From the NCBI RefSeq assembly GCF_019930045.1, contig NZ_JAHZQQ010000017.1, positions 1 through 36,749 of the forward strand: 36,749 nt of DNA. The letters are read 5' to 3'. The notes under the pieces are model-generated. The model was not told the DNA's origin and did not search any database. It was given only the letters and a program-made list of their open reading frames with translations. Positions 1-9,896 of the stretch are shown one piece after another (position 1 is the stretch's first letter; each line of letters begins with the position of its first letter). The DNA comes from Streptococcus australis. Lineage in GTDB: Bacteria; Bacillota; Bacilli; Lactobacillales; Streptococcaceae. A program made the translations under genes and the position numbers.

Positions 1-81
1 GTTTGTGTGAATACTTACAGTTTACCCCAATGAAACGCTATGAGTTTTTTTGTTGCACTATATTTTACAATTTATCAACAT

Positions 82-113
82 AAAAAAGCTGGAAAGTATT
101 CCAGCTTTTTTTT
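82..113. terminator. Bidirectional intrinsic terminator after the hydrolase gene
   Basis: A 13-bp perfect stem (82-94 with 99-111) closes a 4-base loop and has an A-run on one side and a T-run on the other, so it can work in both directions. On the minus strand it ends the hydrolase transcript; the hydrolase stop codon lies inside the distal T-run. Bases 1-81 to its left hold nothing I can recognise. Confidence 0.85.
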
Positions 114-912
114 AGTTTAAGAATCCACAGACAGCCTCTTGAAATGCTTTATTTTCTTCATACAGAGCATGACCTGGATGCTTAAGAATAAGGAGCTGAC
201 AACCCGAAATCGCTTTTGCCAGTTCCTTAGATCCGTCCACACCAATCACATCATCTTCAAGCGCACCAAGAACCAAAGTCGGACATTGAATTTCTTTTAA
301 GACTTCAAGGCTATTATGTTCCAGGCAAGACTGAGACTGAATGGCAATTCGTTTCTCATCCTTCATTCGTCCCAAACGACCCATGATATTATAAAGCAAC
401 CGCCACTTTTGATAGCTCTTTTGCGTGTAGGAATGCTTGGCAATATCCAGCATGAGATGCTTAAAATTTCCAGATTGACTAAGTTTTTGCCAATGCTCAA
501 TTCGTTCTCTAGCAAGTTGACTAGGTTTTGCAGTGGTCACGGCTAAGATGAGCTTTTGAACCTTTTCAGGAAAATCAACTGCCAACCATTGGGCAATCAT
601 TCCACCTTGTGAAATCCCTATGATATAGGCGGTATCTATGTTTAGTGTCTCCATTGCTTCTGCTACATCTGCTGCCATATCCCGTGTCGTATAGCCCTGC
701 CTTAACTCATTAATTCGAGAAAAAACATAGATTTTATAATGCTTAGCAAGTAGACGATAAGAGAGGGAAAAGAGCTGGGCCTTTCCTTTAACGGTCTGAA
801 GCCCATCCCCCAAGCCTGGTATAATCACTAATGGTTGCTTACCTTTACCAAATGTCACATAGTCCATGCTCTTATCGTTAAAATATAAGGTTTTCCCTTT
901 TGTTGAAGACAT
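112..912 (-). CDS. Alpha/beta-fold hydrolase
   Basis: This 266-residue protein has the layout of a small cytosolic alpha/beta hydrolase. It has an oxyanion-hole stretch IIPGLGDG near residue 30, a nucleophile elbow GISQGG with Ser101, an acidic residue after the last long strand (ED, about 220-221) and the catalytic His248 in KHPGHA. The substrate cannot be told from sequence; relatives act on esters, acyl compounds or peptides. There is no signal peptide. The start is preceded by a GAGGGA ribosome-binding site. It is the last gene of a three-gene unit behind the DUF2130 and GNAT genes, 31 nt after the latter, and ends in a strong terminator. Confidence 0.85.
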   Translation of the reverse strand: MSSTKGKTLYFNDKSMDYVTFGKGKQPLVIIPGLGDGLQTVKGKAQLFSLSYRLLAKHYKIYVFSRINELRQGYTTRDMAADVAEAMETLNIDTAYIIGISQGGMIAQWLAVDFPEKVQKLILAVTTAKPSQLARERIEHWQKLSQSGNFKHLMLDIAKHSYTQKSYQKWRLLYNIMGRLGRMKDEKRIAIQSQSCLEHNSLEVLKEIQCPTLVLGALEDDVIGVDGSKELAKAISGCQLLILKHPGHALYEENKAFQEAVCGFLN

Positions 913-943
913 TACTTCGTTCCCTCTACTATTTTTTCACGAT

Positions 944-1387
944 TCATTTATGTTGAGTTTTTAAATGCAAGGCAAAGCCGGCAGTCACTTTTTCAAATCC
1001 AACTGCCTGATAAAACTGATGTGCAGCATTTCGTTCAGCGGTTAATCCACTATTTAAAGCCAGTGCCTCAACTCCTTCTTTTACCGCTTGTTTTTTCAAT
1101 TCATCGATTAGCCTACTAGCAATTCCTTGTCGTCTTGTTTCTTTTGCGACTGACAAAGCTAAAATACGATAGTAAGATCCATCTGCTTCAAAAAAGAAGA
1201 GCTTTGCATAACCTAAGAAACCTAAAATTTCTCCGTTTCTTTCAGCTAGAAGACAGCCATAATGTGGTTGAGAAAGAATCATTTCTAAACGTCGAGACAG
1301 CTTAGAAGCGGTCGTTGGATAGCCCAAGTCTTCGTATAAAGACAGTAGGGCTTCAGCATCTTTCATGGTTGCTATACGTATCTGCAT
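944..1387 (-). CDS. GNAT-family N-acetyltransferase
   Basis: This 147-residue protein is a single GNAT domain. The acetyl-CoA pyrophosphate-binding motif A is seen as the strand ILALSV followed by ETRRQGIASRL (R85-R86-Q87-G88-x-A90), and the C-terminal part has the usual NxxAxxFYxxxGF pattern (NAAHQFYQAVGF). The acceptor substrate is unknown. An AGGAGG site sits directly upstream of the ATG, and only 9 nt separate it from the DUF2130 stop codon, so the two are almost certainly cotranscribed. Confidence 0.88.
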   Translation of the reverse strand: MQIRIATMKDAEALLSLYEDLGYPTTASKLSRRLEMILSQPHYGCLLAERNGEILGFLGYAKLFFFEADGSYYRILALSVAKETRRQGIASRLIDELKKQAVKEGVEALALNSGLTAERNAAHQFYQAVGFEKVTAGFALHLKTQHK

Positions 1388-1396
1388 AGGATCCTC

Positions 1397-2671
1397 CTAT
1401 TCCCCCTTCAAGGCATCAAACTTAGCCTTCATGGTCGGATTCTTTCGAGTCAATTTTTTAACAGAAACATCATCCAACTTATTATTGGCAAGTCGAAGTT
1501 GATTTTCGGATGTGGTGAGGAATTTCTTGACTTCTTCCATCCGCTTGATGGCTTTGTCGATTTCATCGATGGCTTTGCCAAAGTTGACAGAAGCCGAATT
1601 GTAGTTCTTAGCAAAGGCTACCTTAAAGGCATCCAGGTCTTCTTCAAAGTGGGTGATATCGATATTTTGTTCACGGACAAGAGCCAATTCCTGCTTGTAC
1701 TTAAGAGAATTGAGGGCCGCATTGCGCAGGAGCCCAATGATCTGGATAAAGAACTGAGGACGGACGACATACATCTTCTCATACTCGTGGCTAACATCGA
1801 CAATCCCTGTGTTGAAGTAGTCATTATCTGCCTCAAGCATAGTCACTAAAACCGCATATTCACAGTTCTTTTCTCGACGGTCCTTGTCCAATTCCTTGTA
1901 GAAATCCGCATTCTTATGCTTCTTCTCGGTCCCGTCGGCTTCATTCTTCATCTCAAACATGATGGAGATAATCTCCACTCCATTTTCATCACACTCGCGG
2001 AAGATAAAGTCGCCTTTAGACCCACGTGCAGAGACCTTGTTGTCCTTTTCAAAATAGGCATTTGGAAAGGCAAAACTGCGAACCTTGTTGAATTCACTTT
2101 CCGCATACTGCTCCAGACTTTCCCCGATGGCCTTGGTCGACTGCTGGGCCTTGAAATTCTTGTAGAACTCAACTTGCTCATTGGCTGCCTTAAGTTGGGC
2201 TTCATAGTTTTGCTTAACAGAAGTCAGAGAAAGCTCGTTTTCTTTTTCTTGTAATAGGAGCTGATTTTTGACCTGATCTCTTTCTTTCTCTAGATCAGAG
2301 AGCGTCTTTTGCAGTTGATTCTCATGCTCCAATCGCAAAGTGGCCAACTGATTCTCCAGCGCCTGCACTTCTTTTTCTTTCTCTAGCAGGCTTTGGCTAG
2401 CCGTTTGCTCCACCTCTTTTTTGGCCAATTCTTTTTCAGTATCAAACTGTTGAATCTGGTTCTGTAACTGGGCAATTTCTTGATCCTTCTTGGCTAACTT
2501 CTCTTGTTGCTCATTGAGGGCCTTTTGCTCAGCCAAAGCCAACTCTTGCCGAATCCGCTCATGAATTTCCTTGTCAAACTCAGCTGTCCGTACCTGTGAC
2601 AAGAGTTCGCTGTATTGACTTTCATTGACTGTAAAGACTTCCCCACAGTTGGGACACTTGATTTCGTTCAT
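1397..2671 (-). CDS. DUF2130 coiled-coil protein with possible nuclease-like core
   Basis: This 424-residue protein begins with a single CPNCG knuckle (Cys6, Cys9), has a long Glu/Lys/Gln-rich coiled coil over about residues 30-175, and then a conserved DUF2130-type domain to about 370. The conserved domain contains GSKGDF (Asp221) and, 19 residues later, FEMK (Glu240, Lys242), followed by a strand EYAVLV. That spacing resembles the core of PD-(D/E)XK nucleases; this is my inference, and the family function is not established. It is the first gene of a three-gene unit with an extended -10 promoter just upstream. It sits immediately downstream of pcrA, but a terminator separates the two. Confidence 0.8.
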   Translation of the reverse strand: MNEIKCPNCGEVFTVNESQYSELLSQVRTAEFDKEIHERIRQELALAEQKALNEQQEKLAKKDQEIAQLQNQIQQFDTEKELAKKEVEQTASQSLLEKEKEVQALENQLATLRLEHENQLQKTLSDLEKERDQVKNQLLLQEKENELSLTSVKQNYEAQLKAANEQVEFYKNFKAQQSTKAIGESLEQYAESEFNKVRSFAFPNAYFEKDNKVSARGSKGDFIFRECDENGVEIISIMFEMKNEADGTEKKHKNADFYKELDKDRREKNCEYAVLVTMLEADNDYFNTGIVDVSHEYEKMYVVRPQFFIQIIGLLRNAALNSLKYKQELALVREQNIDITHFEEDLDAFKVAFAKNYNSASVNFGKAIDEIDKAIKRMEEVKKFLTTSENQLRLANNKLDDVSVKKLTRKNPTMKAKFDALKGE

Positions 2672-2699
2672 AGTATGCCTCTTTCTCTATTCTTAGTAT

Positions 2700-2708
2700 A
2701 TTATATCA
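2700..2708 (-). promoter_or_regulatory. Extended -10 promoter of the DUF2130-GNAT-hydrolase unit
   Basis: On the minus strand TGA-TATAAT lies about 30 nt upstream of the DUF2130 start, an extended -10 (TGnTATAAT). No good -35 is visible, as is common for extended -10 promoters. Confidence 0.6.
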
Positions 2709-2723
2709 TGCCACTTGGAAAAT

Positions 2724-2752
2724 CAAAACCAGCAAGCTAAGCTTACTGGTTT
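2724..2752 (-). terminator. Intrinsic terminator of pcrA
   Basis: On the minus strand a 12-bp stem (2741-2752 with 2726-2737, one G-U pair) with a 3-base loop follows the pcrA stop codon directly and is followed by a short T-rich stretch. It separates pcrA from the DUF2130 promoter. Confidence 0.65.
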
Positions 2753-2756
2753 CAGT

Positions 2757-5042
2757 TTATTTCTTCTCAATCGGAGCGACACTGGCCAAGAGTTTCTTGA
2801 GCCCCACTTCTGGGAAGTTGATCTTGAGTTCTTGGGTGTTGCCACTACCAGAGACTTCTAGGACAGTTCCTTCGCCCCACTTCTTGTGAATGGCAATATC
2901 ACCAATGGCCCAAGCGACACTTTCTTTGGCGCTAGAACGGTTGCTATTGCCAAAGGGGAGGCTTGATGACGTGAGGGCACTTGGAGCTGCTTGTCTCTTG
3001 CGCTCTTGAAGGGCTTGTGACAGGCTCATTCCTTTTCCAAAGGTCGTTCCGCCTCCATTGCTATAAGAAGCCTTAAAGCTAGTGTTAGCTGGTCGCGCTA
3101 ATCCTTGATAGGTCAATAAATCCGAGCTAATTTCATTGATGAAACGCGTCGGGCGGTTGTAGCTGGTCCGTCCAAAGAGCAAACGAGAGTTGGCATTGGT
3201 CAAGAAGAGAACCTTCTCTGCCCGCGTGATTCCTACATATGCTAGGCGACGCTCTTCTTCCAATTCATCCGGATCCTCAGCTGCTCGACTAAGAGGAAAG
3301 ACATTTTCTTCCATCCCAATCAAGAAGACGACTGGAAACTCCAATCCTTTAGCCGCGTGAAGGGTCATCAAGGTGACTTCTGAGGTCTCTTGCGCTCCAT
3401 CATCTGTATCGGCAATCAAAGCCAAATCGTTCAAGAAACGACTCAAGGTCTCCACACCTGTCTCGTCTTCGAGGGTTTCTCCGTTTTCATCAAAATTCTT
3501 AGTAACAGACAGGAACTCTTGGATATTCTCGATGCGGGCCTGACTTTCCAAGTTCCCCTGATTGGTTAGGGCCGTCATATAACCCGTCTTATCAAGGACT
3601 TCTTCGACCAACTCTGTAATGGTCAGCTGGTCCAGTCTTTCTCTCAAATCAAGAATGAGATTGGCAAAGTCCCAGATGGCTTGGGCTGCCTTTCCTTTGA
3701 TGCCAGAGAGCATGATATTGGCTGAAGCATCTAGAAGTGAAGACTCTTGCATTTGGGCAAAGTCACGAATCTTATCCACTGTACCTGGCCCGATTCCCCG
3801 CTTGGGTTCATTGATAATGCGCTCAAAACTGATATTGTCACTGAGGTTGGCAATCAAGTTCAGATAAGCAATGACATCTCGAATTTCCTTCCGGCTGTAG
3901 AACTTGGTGCCCCCCACCATGGTGTAGGGAATGTTGGATTTGAGTAGCGCTTCTTCAATGGTCCGTGACTGGGCATTGGTCCGGTAGAGAACGGCAAAAT
4001 CACGGTGCTTGTAACCCGCTTCGCGACTCAGCTCTTCAATGGTTTTGGCAACAAAGACCGCTTCATCCTGCTCGTCATTGGCCCGATAATAGACAATCTC
4101 TTCCCCGTCAGCATTTTGGGTCCAAAGATTTTTAGGTCGACGATTACGATTGTTTTTGATGACATCATTGGCTGCTTGTAGGATGGTTTTAGTGGAACGA
4201 TAATTTTCCTCCAACAAGACGACCTTGGCATCAGGATAATCCTTTTCAAAATCCAGGATATTCTGCATATCTGCTCCCCGCCAGCCATAGATAGACTGGT
4301 CAGCATCCCCAACGACACAGATATTCTTAAAGCGTGAAGCCAAGAGTTTGACCAACTGGTATTGGGCATGATTGGTATCTTGGTACTCATCCACATGGAT
4401 GTATTGGAACTTCTGCTGGTAATAGGTCAGCACATCTGGATGCTGATCAAAAAGACGCAGGGTCAGCATAATCAAGTCATCAAAGTCCACTGCTTCTGAC
4501 TGCCGGAGTTCCTTTTGGTAAGCCTCATAGCACTTGGCGACGATCTGAGTATACATATCTCCAGCCTGGGCAGCATAGGCCACTTCATCGATCAGGTCAT
4601 TTTTGGCATTGGAAATGGTCCCCAAGATGGTCCGTTCATTCCATTTTTTAGGATCTAAGTTCAAGGACTTCAAAATCCGCTTCATCAAGGTCCGTTGCTC
4701 ACCTGGGTCGACAATGGTAAAGTTGCGATTGTAGCCAATGTGATCCGCATCTCGACGGAGAATACGCACACACATGGAGTGGAAGGTGGCAATCAAGCAA
4801 TCTTGAGTCGCTGGGTTCAACTGATAGGCCCTCTCCTTCATCTCCCGAGCGGCTTTATTGGTAAAGGTAATGGCCAAAATATTCCAAGGATTGACCATTT
4901 TTTCATCGATCAAGTAAGCGATCCGGTGGGTCAAGACACGTGTCTTACCGGACCCAGCCCCCGCCATGATCAAGAGGGGACCTTCTGTCGTTTGGACCGC
5001 CTCTGCCTGGTGATCATTCATACCATTCAATAAAGGATTCAT
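2757..5042 (-). CDS. pcrA: ATP-dependent DNA helicase PcrA (UvrD family)
   Basis: This is a superfamily 1A 3'-5' helicase of 761 residues, used in repair and in removing proteins from DNA. Walker A AGAGSGKT is at about residues 27-34, followed by the DEYQDTN Walker [15 protein letters not shown] motif III, and the late motif [14 protein letters not shown]. The C-terminal tail keeps the PcrA-type RNA-polymerase-binding region ([19 protein letters not shown]). An ATG 18 nt further upstream is possible, but its first codons form the ribosome-binding site GAGGAG for the ATG at 5042. That ATG also gives the usual streptococcal N terminus [11 protein letters not shown] terminator follows the gene. 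Confidence 0.96.
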   Translation of the reverse strand: MNPLLNGMNDHQAEAVQTTEGPLLIMAGAGSGKTRVLTHRIAYLIDEKMVNPWNILAITFTNKAAREMKERAYQLNPATQDCLIATFHSMCVRILRRDADHIGYNRNFTIVDPGEQRTLMKRILKSLNLDPKKWNERTILGTISNAKNDLIDEVAYAAQAGDMYTQIVAKCYEAYQKELRQSEAVDFDDLIMLTLRLFDQHPDVLTYYQQKFQYIHVDEYQDTNHAQYQLVKLLASRFKNICVVGDADQSIYGWRGADMQNILDFEKDYPDAKVVLLEENYRSTKTILQAANDVIKNNRNRRPKNLWTQNADGEEIVYYRANDEQDEAVFVAKTIEELSREAGYKHRDFAVLYRTNAQSRTIEEALLKSNIPYTMVGGTKFYSRKEIRDVIAYLNLIANLSDNISFERIINEPKRGIGPGTVDKIRDFAQMQESSLLDASANIMLSGIKGKAAQAIWDFANLILDLRERLDQLTITELVEEVLDKTGYMTALTNQGNLESQARIENIQEFLSVTKNFDENGETLEDETGVETLSRFLNDLALIADTDDGAQETSEVTLMTLHAAKGLEFPVVFLIGMEENVFPLSRAAEDPDELEEERRLAYVGITRAEKVLFLTNANSRLLFGRTSYNRPTRFINEISSDLLTYQGLARPANTSFKASYSNGGGTTFGKGMSLSQALQERKRQAAPSALTSSSLPFGNSNRSSAKESVAWAIGDIAIHKKWGEGTVLEVSGSGNTQELKINFPEVGLKKLLASVAPIEKK

Positions 5043-5120
5043 CTCATACTCCTCATTCATTCAATCATTCTATTATACCACATTTTCGCCCTTTCTCCTT
5101 TTGGAAACAGTTGGCATCAT

Positions 5121-5149
5121 TTGAATTTTGCACTCAAAAAAGCTATAAT
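5121..5149 (+). promoter_or_regulatory. Sigma-70 type promoter of mntE
   Basis: TTGAAT (5121-5126) and TATAAT (5144-5149) are separated by exactly 17 nt. Transcription would start near 5156 and leave a leader of about 85 nt that carries two Shine-Dalgarno-like stretches (AGGAGG near 5207 and GGAGG just before the start codon). Confidence 0.75.
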
Positions 5150-5240
5150 AAAGCCTTAGGAAGAACGAATATTTCCTCATCAACAACGATCCAAGTTTGT
5201 CCCTTAGGAGGAAATCTACAGAAGTCTGGAGGAGTTATCA

Positions 5241-6434
5241 GTGAATCAATCACAAAGTAATTTAAAACTAGCCGAACGTGGAGCCCTGATTAGTATTGTC
5301 GCCTACCTGATTCTTTCCGCTGCTAAATTAGCAACAGGACATCTCCTTCACTCCTCCAGTTTGGTCGCGGATGGTTTTAATAACTTATCCGATATTATCA
5401 GCAACGTCGCCCTTCTCATTGGCATTCGCTTAGCCCGCCAGCCAGCTGACCGTGACCACCGGTTCGGTCATTGGAAGATCGAAGATCTAGCTAGCCTGGT
5501 GACGTCCATCATCATGTTTTATGTGGGTTTCGATGTCCTACGAGATACCGTTCAGAAAATCCTCAGTAGAGAAACCACTGTCATCGATCCTTTAGGAGCC
5601 ATTGTCGGAGTCGGCTCGGCCCTGGTTATGTTTGCGGTCTACCTTTATAACCGGACCTTAGCTAAGAAAGCCCAATCCAAGGCCCTCAAGGCAGCTGCCA
5701 AAGATAACCTCTCTGACGTAGTTACTTCCTTGGGAACTTCTGTTGCGATTGGGGCTAGCGCTCTCAACTACCCCATTGTGGACCAATTGGTGGCCATTGT
5801 CATCACCTTCTTTATCCTAAAAACCGCCTACGACATTTTCATTGAATCCTCCTTCAGCCTCTCTGATGGGTTTGATGAAAGTCTCCTGGATAAATACAAG
5901 GCGGCGATTCTGGAATTACCAAAGGTTAGCCGGGTCAAATCCCAACGGGGACGGACCTACGGAAGCAATATCTACCTAGATGTTGTCATTGAAATGAATC
6001 CAGACCTCTCTGTTTATGAGAGCCATGCGATTACCGAAGAGGTCGAGCGCCTTCTCAAGGAAAAATTTGGCGTCTTTGATATCGATGTCCATGTGGAGCC
6101 AAGTTCTATCCCTGAAGATGAGATTTTGGACAATGTCCTTCTCAAGTTAAAGACCTATGAAGAACGCTTGCAGGCTCAGCAAGAATACCAAACCCTTCTT
6201 GCAGACAACTTCACCCTCATTAATGAATTCGGCCAAGAAAGTCACAAGGAGGACCTGGTCCGTTTGCAGGAAGAACATCAAATTCCTTTTAAGAATTTCG
6301 AGATCGAATCCATCAGTCAAAAGACTAAGTTGATTCGCTATGAGTTAAATAACCAGATCCATACCAGTCTCTGGCGGCGTCATGAACACTGGCAAAAGGT
6401 CTTTCACCAAATTACCAGTAAACAAGAAAAATAG
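5241..6434 (+). CDS. mntE: CDF-family cation exporter, probable manganese efflux protein MntE
   Basis: This 397-residue membrane protein has six predicted transmembrane helices in its first 200 residues and a cytosolic ferredoxin-like domain. About 100 extra C-terminal residues match the longer streptococcal MntE proteins. The transmembrane metal site reads as N47-x-x-x-D51 in helix 2 and D155-x-x-x-D159 in helix 5. This Asn-Asp-Asp-Asp set is known from pneumococcal MntE, which exports Mn(II) by proton exchange; zinc exporters of the family usually have His at one of these places. The start is GTG behind GGAGGAG. It is the only plus-strand gene of the host part and converges with lepB. Confidence 0.82.
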   Translation: MNQSQSNLKLAERGALISIVAYLILSAAKLATGHLLHSSSLVADGFNNLSDIISNVALLIGIRLARQPADRDHRFGHWKIEDLASLVTSIIMFYVGFDVLRDTVQKILSRETTVIDPLGAIVGVGSALVMFAVYLYNRTLAKKAQSKALKAAAKDNLSDVVTSLGTSVAIGASALNYPIVDQLVAIVITFFILKTAYDIFIESSFSLSDGFDESLLDKYKAAILELPKVSRVKSQRGRTYGSNIYLDVVIEMNPDLSVYESHAITEEVERLLKEKFGVFDIDVHVEPSSIPEDEILDNVLLKLKTYEERLQAQQEYQTLLADNFTLINEFGQESHKEDLVRLQEEHQIPFKNFEIESISQKTKLIRYELNNQIHTSLWRRHEHWQKVFHQITSKQEK

Positions 6435-6461
6435 CACTCTTTACCTCAATCTAACCAGAAT

Positions 6462-6496
6462 AAAAGCTACTGCAATTCCTTTCTGCAGTAGCTTTT
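6462..6496. terminator. Bidirectional terminator shared by mntE and lepB
   Basis: A perfect 13-bp stem (6462-6474 with 6484-6496) with flanking A and T runs lies between the two converging genes and can end both transcripts. Confidence 0.85.
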
Positions 6497-6522
6497 TTGT
6501 AAGAAAAAATAGTCCTCATGGA

Positions 6523-7080
6523 CTATTCTTCTTCTTTAATAAAACCAAATTTATTTAGAGGGTACAATCTGAAATCGACAACACCCTCAATCTGATCTGC
6601 TTGAATATAACCAAATTCACGACTGTCTTTGGTATTGTTGCGATCATCATTTAGGACTAAGTAACTATGACTTGGTACTTTACCAGCCTTGGTTCCCTTA
6701 AGTTCTCTAGAGAAAAAATCATTTGTAAAATAATCGCCACTTGGGGCAGCCAAATGTTTGGTCTTCATCTTGTCCAAATACGGCTCTGCTGTAGCTACAC
6801 CATTCAGATAAAAGACATCATCCACATAGCTGACCTCATCGCTCTCTATCGCAATGACACGTCCAAGATATTGTTTCTCTTTTACATGGTAGAGGACCAA
6901 GTCCGTTCGATCAATTTTCCCCTTTTTAGTCGCTAATACTAAATCATCTTTCTTAACGGAGGCATTGGCCATTTGATCAGATACCCACAATGGTTGAAAA
7001 ACAAATAGGCGCAAAGTAATAAGTACCAAGCCCAATATTCCAATGATGATAATATTCCGAATCAAATCCCTTTTCGACAT
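6523..7080 (-). CDS. lepB: Signal peptidase I-like membrane protein lacking the catalytic dyad
   Basis: This 185-residue protein has one N-terminal membrane anchor (about 7-28) followed by an extracellular SPase I fold. The box that normally reads VSGxSMxPT is here VSDQMANA (residues 33-40), so the nucleophilic serine position is Gln36. The box that normally reads KRIIGLPGD is GRVIAIESD (73-81), so the catalytic lysine is Gly73. The later box with DNR is kept as NDDRNN (about 143-148). By family knowledge it should not cleave signal peptides; pilus-associated SipA of S. pyogenes is a known relative without the dyad that acts in pilus assembly. The product name of neighbours in databases is often plain signal peptidase I. 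It has its own promoter and lies behind pyk. Confidence 0.8.
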   Translation of the reverse strand: MSKRDLIRNIIIIGILGLVLITLRLFVFQPLWVSDQMANASVKKDDLVLATKKGKIDRTDLVLYHVKEKQYLGRVIAIESDEVSYVDDVFYLNGVATAEPYLDKMKTKHLAAPSGDYFTNDFFSRELKGTKAGKVPSHSYLVLNDDRNNTKDSREFGYIQADQIEGVVDFRLYPLNKFGFIKEEE

Positions 7081-7106
7081 TCCTATCCCCCCTTTCAGCT
7101 CATTTC

Positions 7107-7112
7107 ATTATA
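7107..7112 (-). promoter_or_regulatory. Promoter -10 element of the lepB-like gene
   Basis: On the minus strand a perfect TATAAT lies about 27 nt upstream of the lepB-like start; 17 nt further up there is only a T-rich hexamer as -35. It lies downstream of the pyk terminator, so the gene can be expressed separately. Confidence 0.5.
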
Positions 7113-7165
7113 CCATTTTATTAGACAATAAAAAAGGCCCACATTCCCAAATTGTCAGAAAATTG

Positions 7166-7217
7166 CTCTAAAAAGAAAAACCTTGTCTCCAAGCTTTAAA
7201 CTTAGAAAACAAGGTTT
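7166..7217 (-). terminator. Intrinsic terminator of the pfkA-pyk unit
   Basis: On the minus strand AAACCTTGT (7217-7209) pairs with ACAAGGTTT (7186-7178), enclosing an AT-rich loop with further weak pairing, and is followed by TTCTTTTTAG. It begins 14 nt after the pyk stop codon. Confidence 0.75.
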
Positions 7218-7231
7218 GTTCATTGATTAGA

Positions 7232-8737
7232 TTAACGGACTGTACGGATACGCATTGTGTTTGTACGAACAGCTTCGCCAAGTGGTACACCTGCAACGAT
7301 AACGATATCGTCACCAGATTGTACAAGACCTGCTTCTACTGCTTTACGTTCTGCGATTTCGAACATATCGTCAGTTGATGATGGAGCTTCAGTCAACATT
7401 GGGATAACACCCCAGTTCAACATCAATCCACGCTCTGTCAATTCGTCAAATGTCAAGGCCAAGATGTCAGCATCTGGACGGTATTTAGAAATCAAACGTG
7501 CTGTGTGACCAGTCTTAGTCAATGTTACAATCAATTTGATGTCCATTGAGTTTGTAGCATCTTTAACAGCTGAAGCCATAACTTCTGTCTTAGAGTTACG
7601 TTCGAATGAATCTGAGTTCAAACGTCCGTATTCGTTAAGAAGAGTTTGAGCGTTCTTGTCAATAGTTGCCATTGTTGTTACAGACTCAAGTGGGTATTTA
7701 CCATTTGCAGACTCACCTGAAAGCATAGTAGCGTCAGTTCCGTCGATAACTGCGTTGAAGACGTCAGATACTTCTGAACGAGTTGCACGTGGTTTTTCAG
7801 TCATTGTTTCAAGCATGTTTGTTGCAGTGATAACAACTTTACCAGCAGCGTTCACTTTTGTGATGATCATTTTTTGGTAAACTGGAACCATTTCGAATGG
7901 TACTTCGATACCCATGTCACCACGAGCGATCATGATACCGTCAGCAGCTTCAATAATTTCATCCAAGTTATCGATACCTTGTTGGTTTTCGATTTTAGCA
8001 AACAATTGAACGTGACCGTTACCAGTTTCTTCACAGATGGCACGAACTTCGTTTACGTCTTTTGCAGTACGTACGAATGAGATCGCGATGAAGTTGATAC
8101 CTTGTTCCAAACCGAAGCGGATATCATCGTTATCGCGTTCAGCAAGAGCTGGGAAAGGAATTTTTGTGTTAGGGATGTTGACACCTTTTTGTTTAGCGAT
8201 CACACCGTCGTTTTCAACTTCAACGATGAATTCACGACTTGCATCGTCTTTTTCTACAACACGAAGACCCAATTTACCATCGTCGATCAATACTTGGCGA
8301 CCAACTTCAACGTCATCGTAGATGTCAAGTGCACCAGCAACGTTCAAGGCAATCACTTCACGAGTTGATTTGATACCTTGTTTAGTCGCAACACGGATTT
8401 TTTCACCAGTCTTGTATGAGTACTCTTTAGCATCGCCTTCGAACAATTCTGTACGGATTTCTGGACCTTTTGTATCAAGAAGGAAACCAACTTTTTTACC
8501 AGCGATTTCTTCTGCACGTTTAACTGTTGCCATACGATCACCTTGTTCTTGGTGGTCACCGTGTGAGAAGTTGAAACGGAAAGTGTTGGCACCAGCTTCG
8601 ATCAATTTAGCGATGTTTTGTGCTGAAGCTTCAACGTCAAGTTTTTCACCCCAATATCCATCATCACCAAATTTTTTACCACCACGGATTTCTACCGCAG
8701 GACCTAAGGTTGCAACGATTTTTACACGTTTGTTCAT
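7232..8737 (-). CDS. pyk: Pyruvate kinase
   Basis: Pyruvate kinase makes ATP and pyruvate from phosphoenolpyruvate and ADP in the cytosol, the last step of glycolysis. The 501-residue protein has the N-terminal substrate loop RFNFSHG (R54, N56, S58), the potassium/phosphate-binding DTKGPE (88-93), the central KIENQQG lysine motif and the Mg/PEP loop ARGDMGIEVP, followed by the allosteric C domain. Length and motifs are those of intact streptococcal enzymes. It lies 60 nt downstream of pfkA and has a strong AAAAGGAG site; cotranscription with pfkA is likely. Confidence 0.97.
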   Translation of the reverse strand: MNKRVKIVATLGPAVEIRGGKKFGDDGYWGEKLDVEASAQNIAKLIEAGANTFRFNFSHGDHQEQGDRMATVKRAEEIAGKKVGFLLDTKGPEIRTELFEGDAKEYSYKTGEKIRVATKQGIKSTREVIALNVAGALDIYDDVEVGRQVLIDDGKLGLRVVEKDDASREFIVEVENDGVIAKQKGVNIPNTKIPFPALAERDNDDIRFGLEQGINFIAISFVRTAKDVNEVRAICEETGNGHVQLFAKIENQQGIDNLDEIIEAADGIMIARGDMGIEVPFEMVPVYQKMIITKVNAAGKVVITATNMLETMTEKPRATRSEVSDVFNAVIDGTDATMLSGESANGKYPLESVTTMATIDKNAQTLLNEYGRLNSDSFERNSKTEVMASAVKDATNSMDIKLIVTLTKTGHTARLISKYRPDADILALTFDELTERGLMLNWGVIPMLTEAPSSTDDMFEIAERKAVEAGLVQSGDDIVIVAGVPLGEAVRTNTMRIRTVR

Positions 8738-8797
8738 GATTTCTATGACTCCTTTTAAAATACACTGTCTTTTTAGACAAATTTTAACAAATAAATA

Positions 8798-9844
<1,047 letters not shown>

Positions 9845-9851
9845 CTAAATG

Positions 9852-9860
9852 ATTATAACA
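9852..9860 (-). promoter_or_regulatory. Extended -10 promoter of pfkA-pyk
   Basis: On the minus strand TGT-TATAAT, a perfect extended -10, lies about 40 nt upstream of the pfkA start in the dnaE-pfkA gap. The -35 region is poor. Confidence 0.65.
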
Positions 9861-9896
9861 CAAAGAGGCTCAAATTTCTCCTATTTTCCGTAGATT

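Noticed and set aside
5156..5240. Possible riboswitch in the mntE leader
   Set aside because: The leader is only about 85 nt, lacks the conserved loops of the yybP-ykoY manganese riboswitch and has no terminator-antiterminator pair.
8766..8779. Small hairpin TGTCT-TTTT-AGACA between pfkA and pyk
   Set aside because: Only 5 bp, AT-rich and without a T-run; not enough for a terminator or processing-site call.
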